Assembly (NCBI GenBank): GCA_021613535.1
Contig: CP075496.1
Coordinates: 682,001 to 746,000, forward strand
Origin: Adineta vaga
Lineage: Eukaryota > Rotifera
Length of the DNA stretch: 64,000 bases
Direction: 5' to 3'
Part shown: piece after piece, positions 63,386 through 64,000 of the stretch
How positions within the stretch are numbered: the first letter of the stretch is position 1
Layout: each line of letters begins with the position of its first letter
Made by a program: the position numbers and the translations under genes
The notes under the pieces: model-generated
The model's database searches: none
Seen by the model: only the letters and a program-made list of their open reading frames with translations
What the model was told of the DNA's origin: nothing

Positions 63386-63620
63386 AATAAAGACTGATAA
63401 CTAATGCAGATATCATCAAGACGAAGTTCACCCAAATTCCTCTGATGACTTTCATCGTAGTGGTTTCACCTTCATACTGATCTTCCACTACACATTAGCG
63501 ACTGTGAGCGAAAGTTTGATGGCGGCAGCTATTGCGTAGATGGACAACTGACATGAAGATCATCTGGGTGAAATTCGTTCCGATAAGTTTTCTATCAGTT
63601 ACTAGTCCCTATAGTCGTTA
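63386..63620. repeat. Imperfect hairpin repeat
   Basis: GACTGATAACTAATG...GAAGTTCACCCAAAT at about 63392-63442 is matched inverted by ATCTGGGTGAAATTCGTTCC...ATCAGTTACTAGTC at about 63558-63607, with roughly 50-bp arms around a 115-bp centre. It has a MITE-like shape and is non-coding. Confidence 0.5.
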
Positions 63621-63691
63621 CTATCATGAAACTTCTTTCGAAGTACACACAATTCTCGGATTTCAATAGGAGGTTTTTGTTTCAATTAAGT

Positions 63692-63885
63692 TATTCGTTG
63701 TTTAGCATTATTTAATGAAAATTTCAAACTTCATGCTATTCGAATTACAATTAAAACAAAAACATCTCAAACTATACAAATTATTCCATTACCAATTCAA
63801 CAAATTTTGCTGAATATGACATTTTCTAAACAAAGACTAGAACCTTTCACTTTCGACATGGGACTGTTTCTCTGACTCATCATCT
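63692..63885 (+). pseudogene. Duplicated 3' fragment of the TIR-domain gene
   Basis: It closely matches 55840-56035, the last 46 or so codons (LALFNENFKLHAIRITIK onward) and the start of the 3' UTR. A one-base loss in the run before GCTGAATATGA shifts the frame just before the end. There is no upstream coding sequence, so it is a fragment. Confidence 0.85.
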
Positions 63886-64000
63886 ATAGAATATTGCACA
63901 ACTCAATGAAAGTCTATTTTTTTGCCATATAGAAATATTTTTCATAAAAATGTCTGATTTCGTGAAGACAATGTATGTTATTCATGATTTACAGAGACAG

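Overview
The window looks like nuclear DNA of an animal, most probably a bdelloid rotifer (Adineta/Rotaria type). It is AT-rich, genes are on both strands, and spliced genes have very short GT-AG introns (about 35-75 bp). Animal-specific genes (Mind bomb, TTC7, Na/K-ATPase, VWA5A, multi-EGF, rhodopsin-like receptor) are mixed with the F-box/leucine-rich relics common in bdelloids and with intronless genes of bacterial or plant character. There are no operons, CRISPR arrays, rRNA genes or supportable tRNA genes. The species call is inference from gene content and intron style, not from a marker gene.

Region 1 (1-22,100) is a duplicated, decaying, transposon-rich block. An intact-looking ten-exon Mind bomb-like gene (111-2253, ankyrin repeats plus three RING fingers) converges on a broken F-box/LRR gene (2484-3786, minus). 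The pair recurs in the same orientation about 17.8 kb away, but the second Mind bomb copy is a pseudogene split by about 9.2 kb of unrelated DNA at the position of one of its introns (9866-19102). A tract of about 1.75 kb (2053-3830 against 19819-21600) is almost identical between copies, while sequence on both sides is much more diverged, which suggests gene conversion. Between the copies lies a class II fumarase relic (5080-7758, minus) broken by two small TIR elements and by one poly-A retrocopy with a 12-bp target duplication. The 9.2 kb insert holds dispersed repeats, an F-box/LRR relic, hairpin elements and tandem arrays.

Region 2 (22,800-31,000) holds an uncharacterised Gln/Pro/Ser-rich protein converging, 19 bp apart, on a TTC7 orthologue, then an intronless CDP-glycerol glycerophosphotransferase-like gene. 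Region 3 (31,800-41,300) holds a Na/K-ATPase alpha gene (34948-38917, minus) with unusual cation-site residues, a duplicated fragment of its last two exons downstream, and an intronless 7TM receptor.

Region 4 (42,400-53,850) is gene-rich: an intronless PLP decarboxylase, a multi-EGF protein, a plant-style PPR-DYW protein with two in-frame TGA codons, an intronless cytochrome P450, and a secreted tubby/LURP-one-like protein. Region 5 (54,300-64,000) holds a TIR-domain protein, an inverted VIT-domain pseudo-fragment, a VWA5A-like gene (57038-59527, minus), and then repeat-rich DNA ending in a second fragment of the TIR gene's 3' end.

The genes do not form one pathway. Recurring themes are ubiquitin ligase parts, membrane transport and lipid signalling scaffolds, and probable horizontally acquired metabolic genes. 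The most notable protein-level observation is the Na/K-ATPase with Gln and Lys at two positions that are Asn in canonical pumps, the Lys site being one of the two changed in the brine-shrimp reduced-stoichiometry pump.
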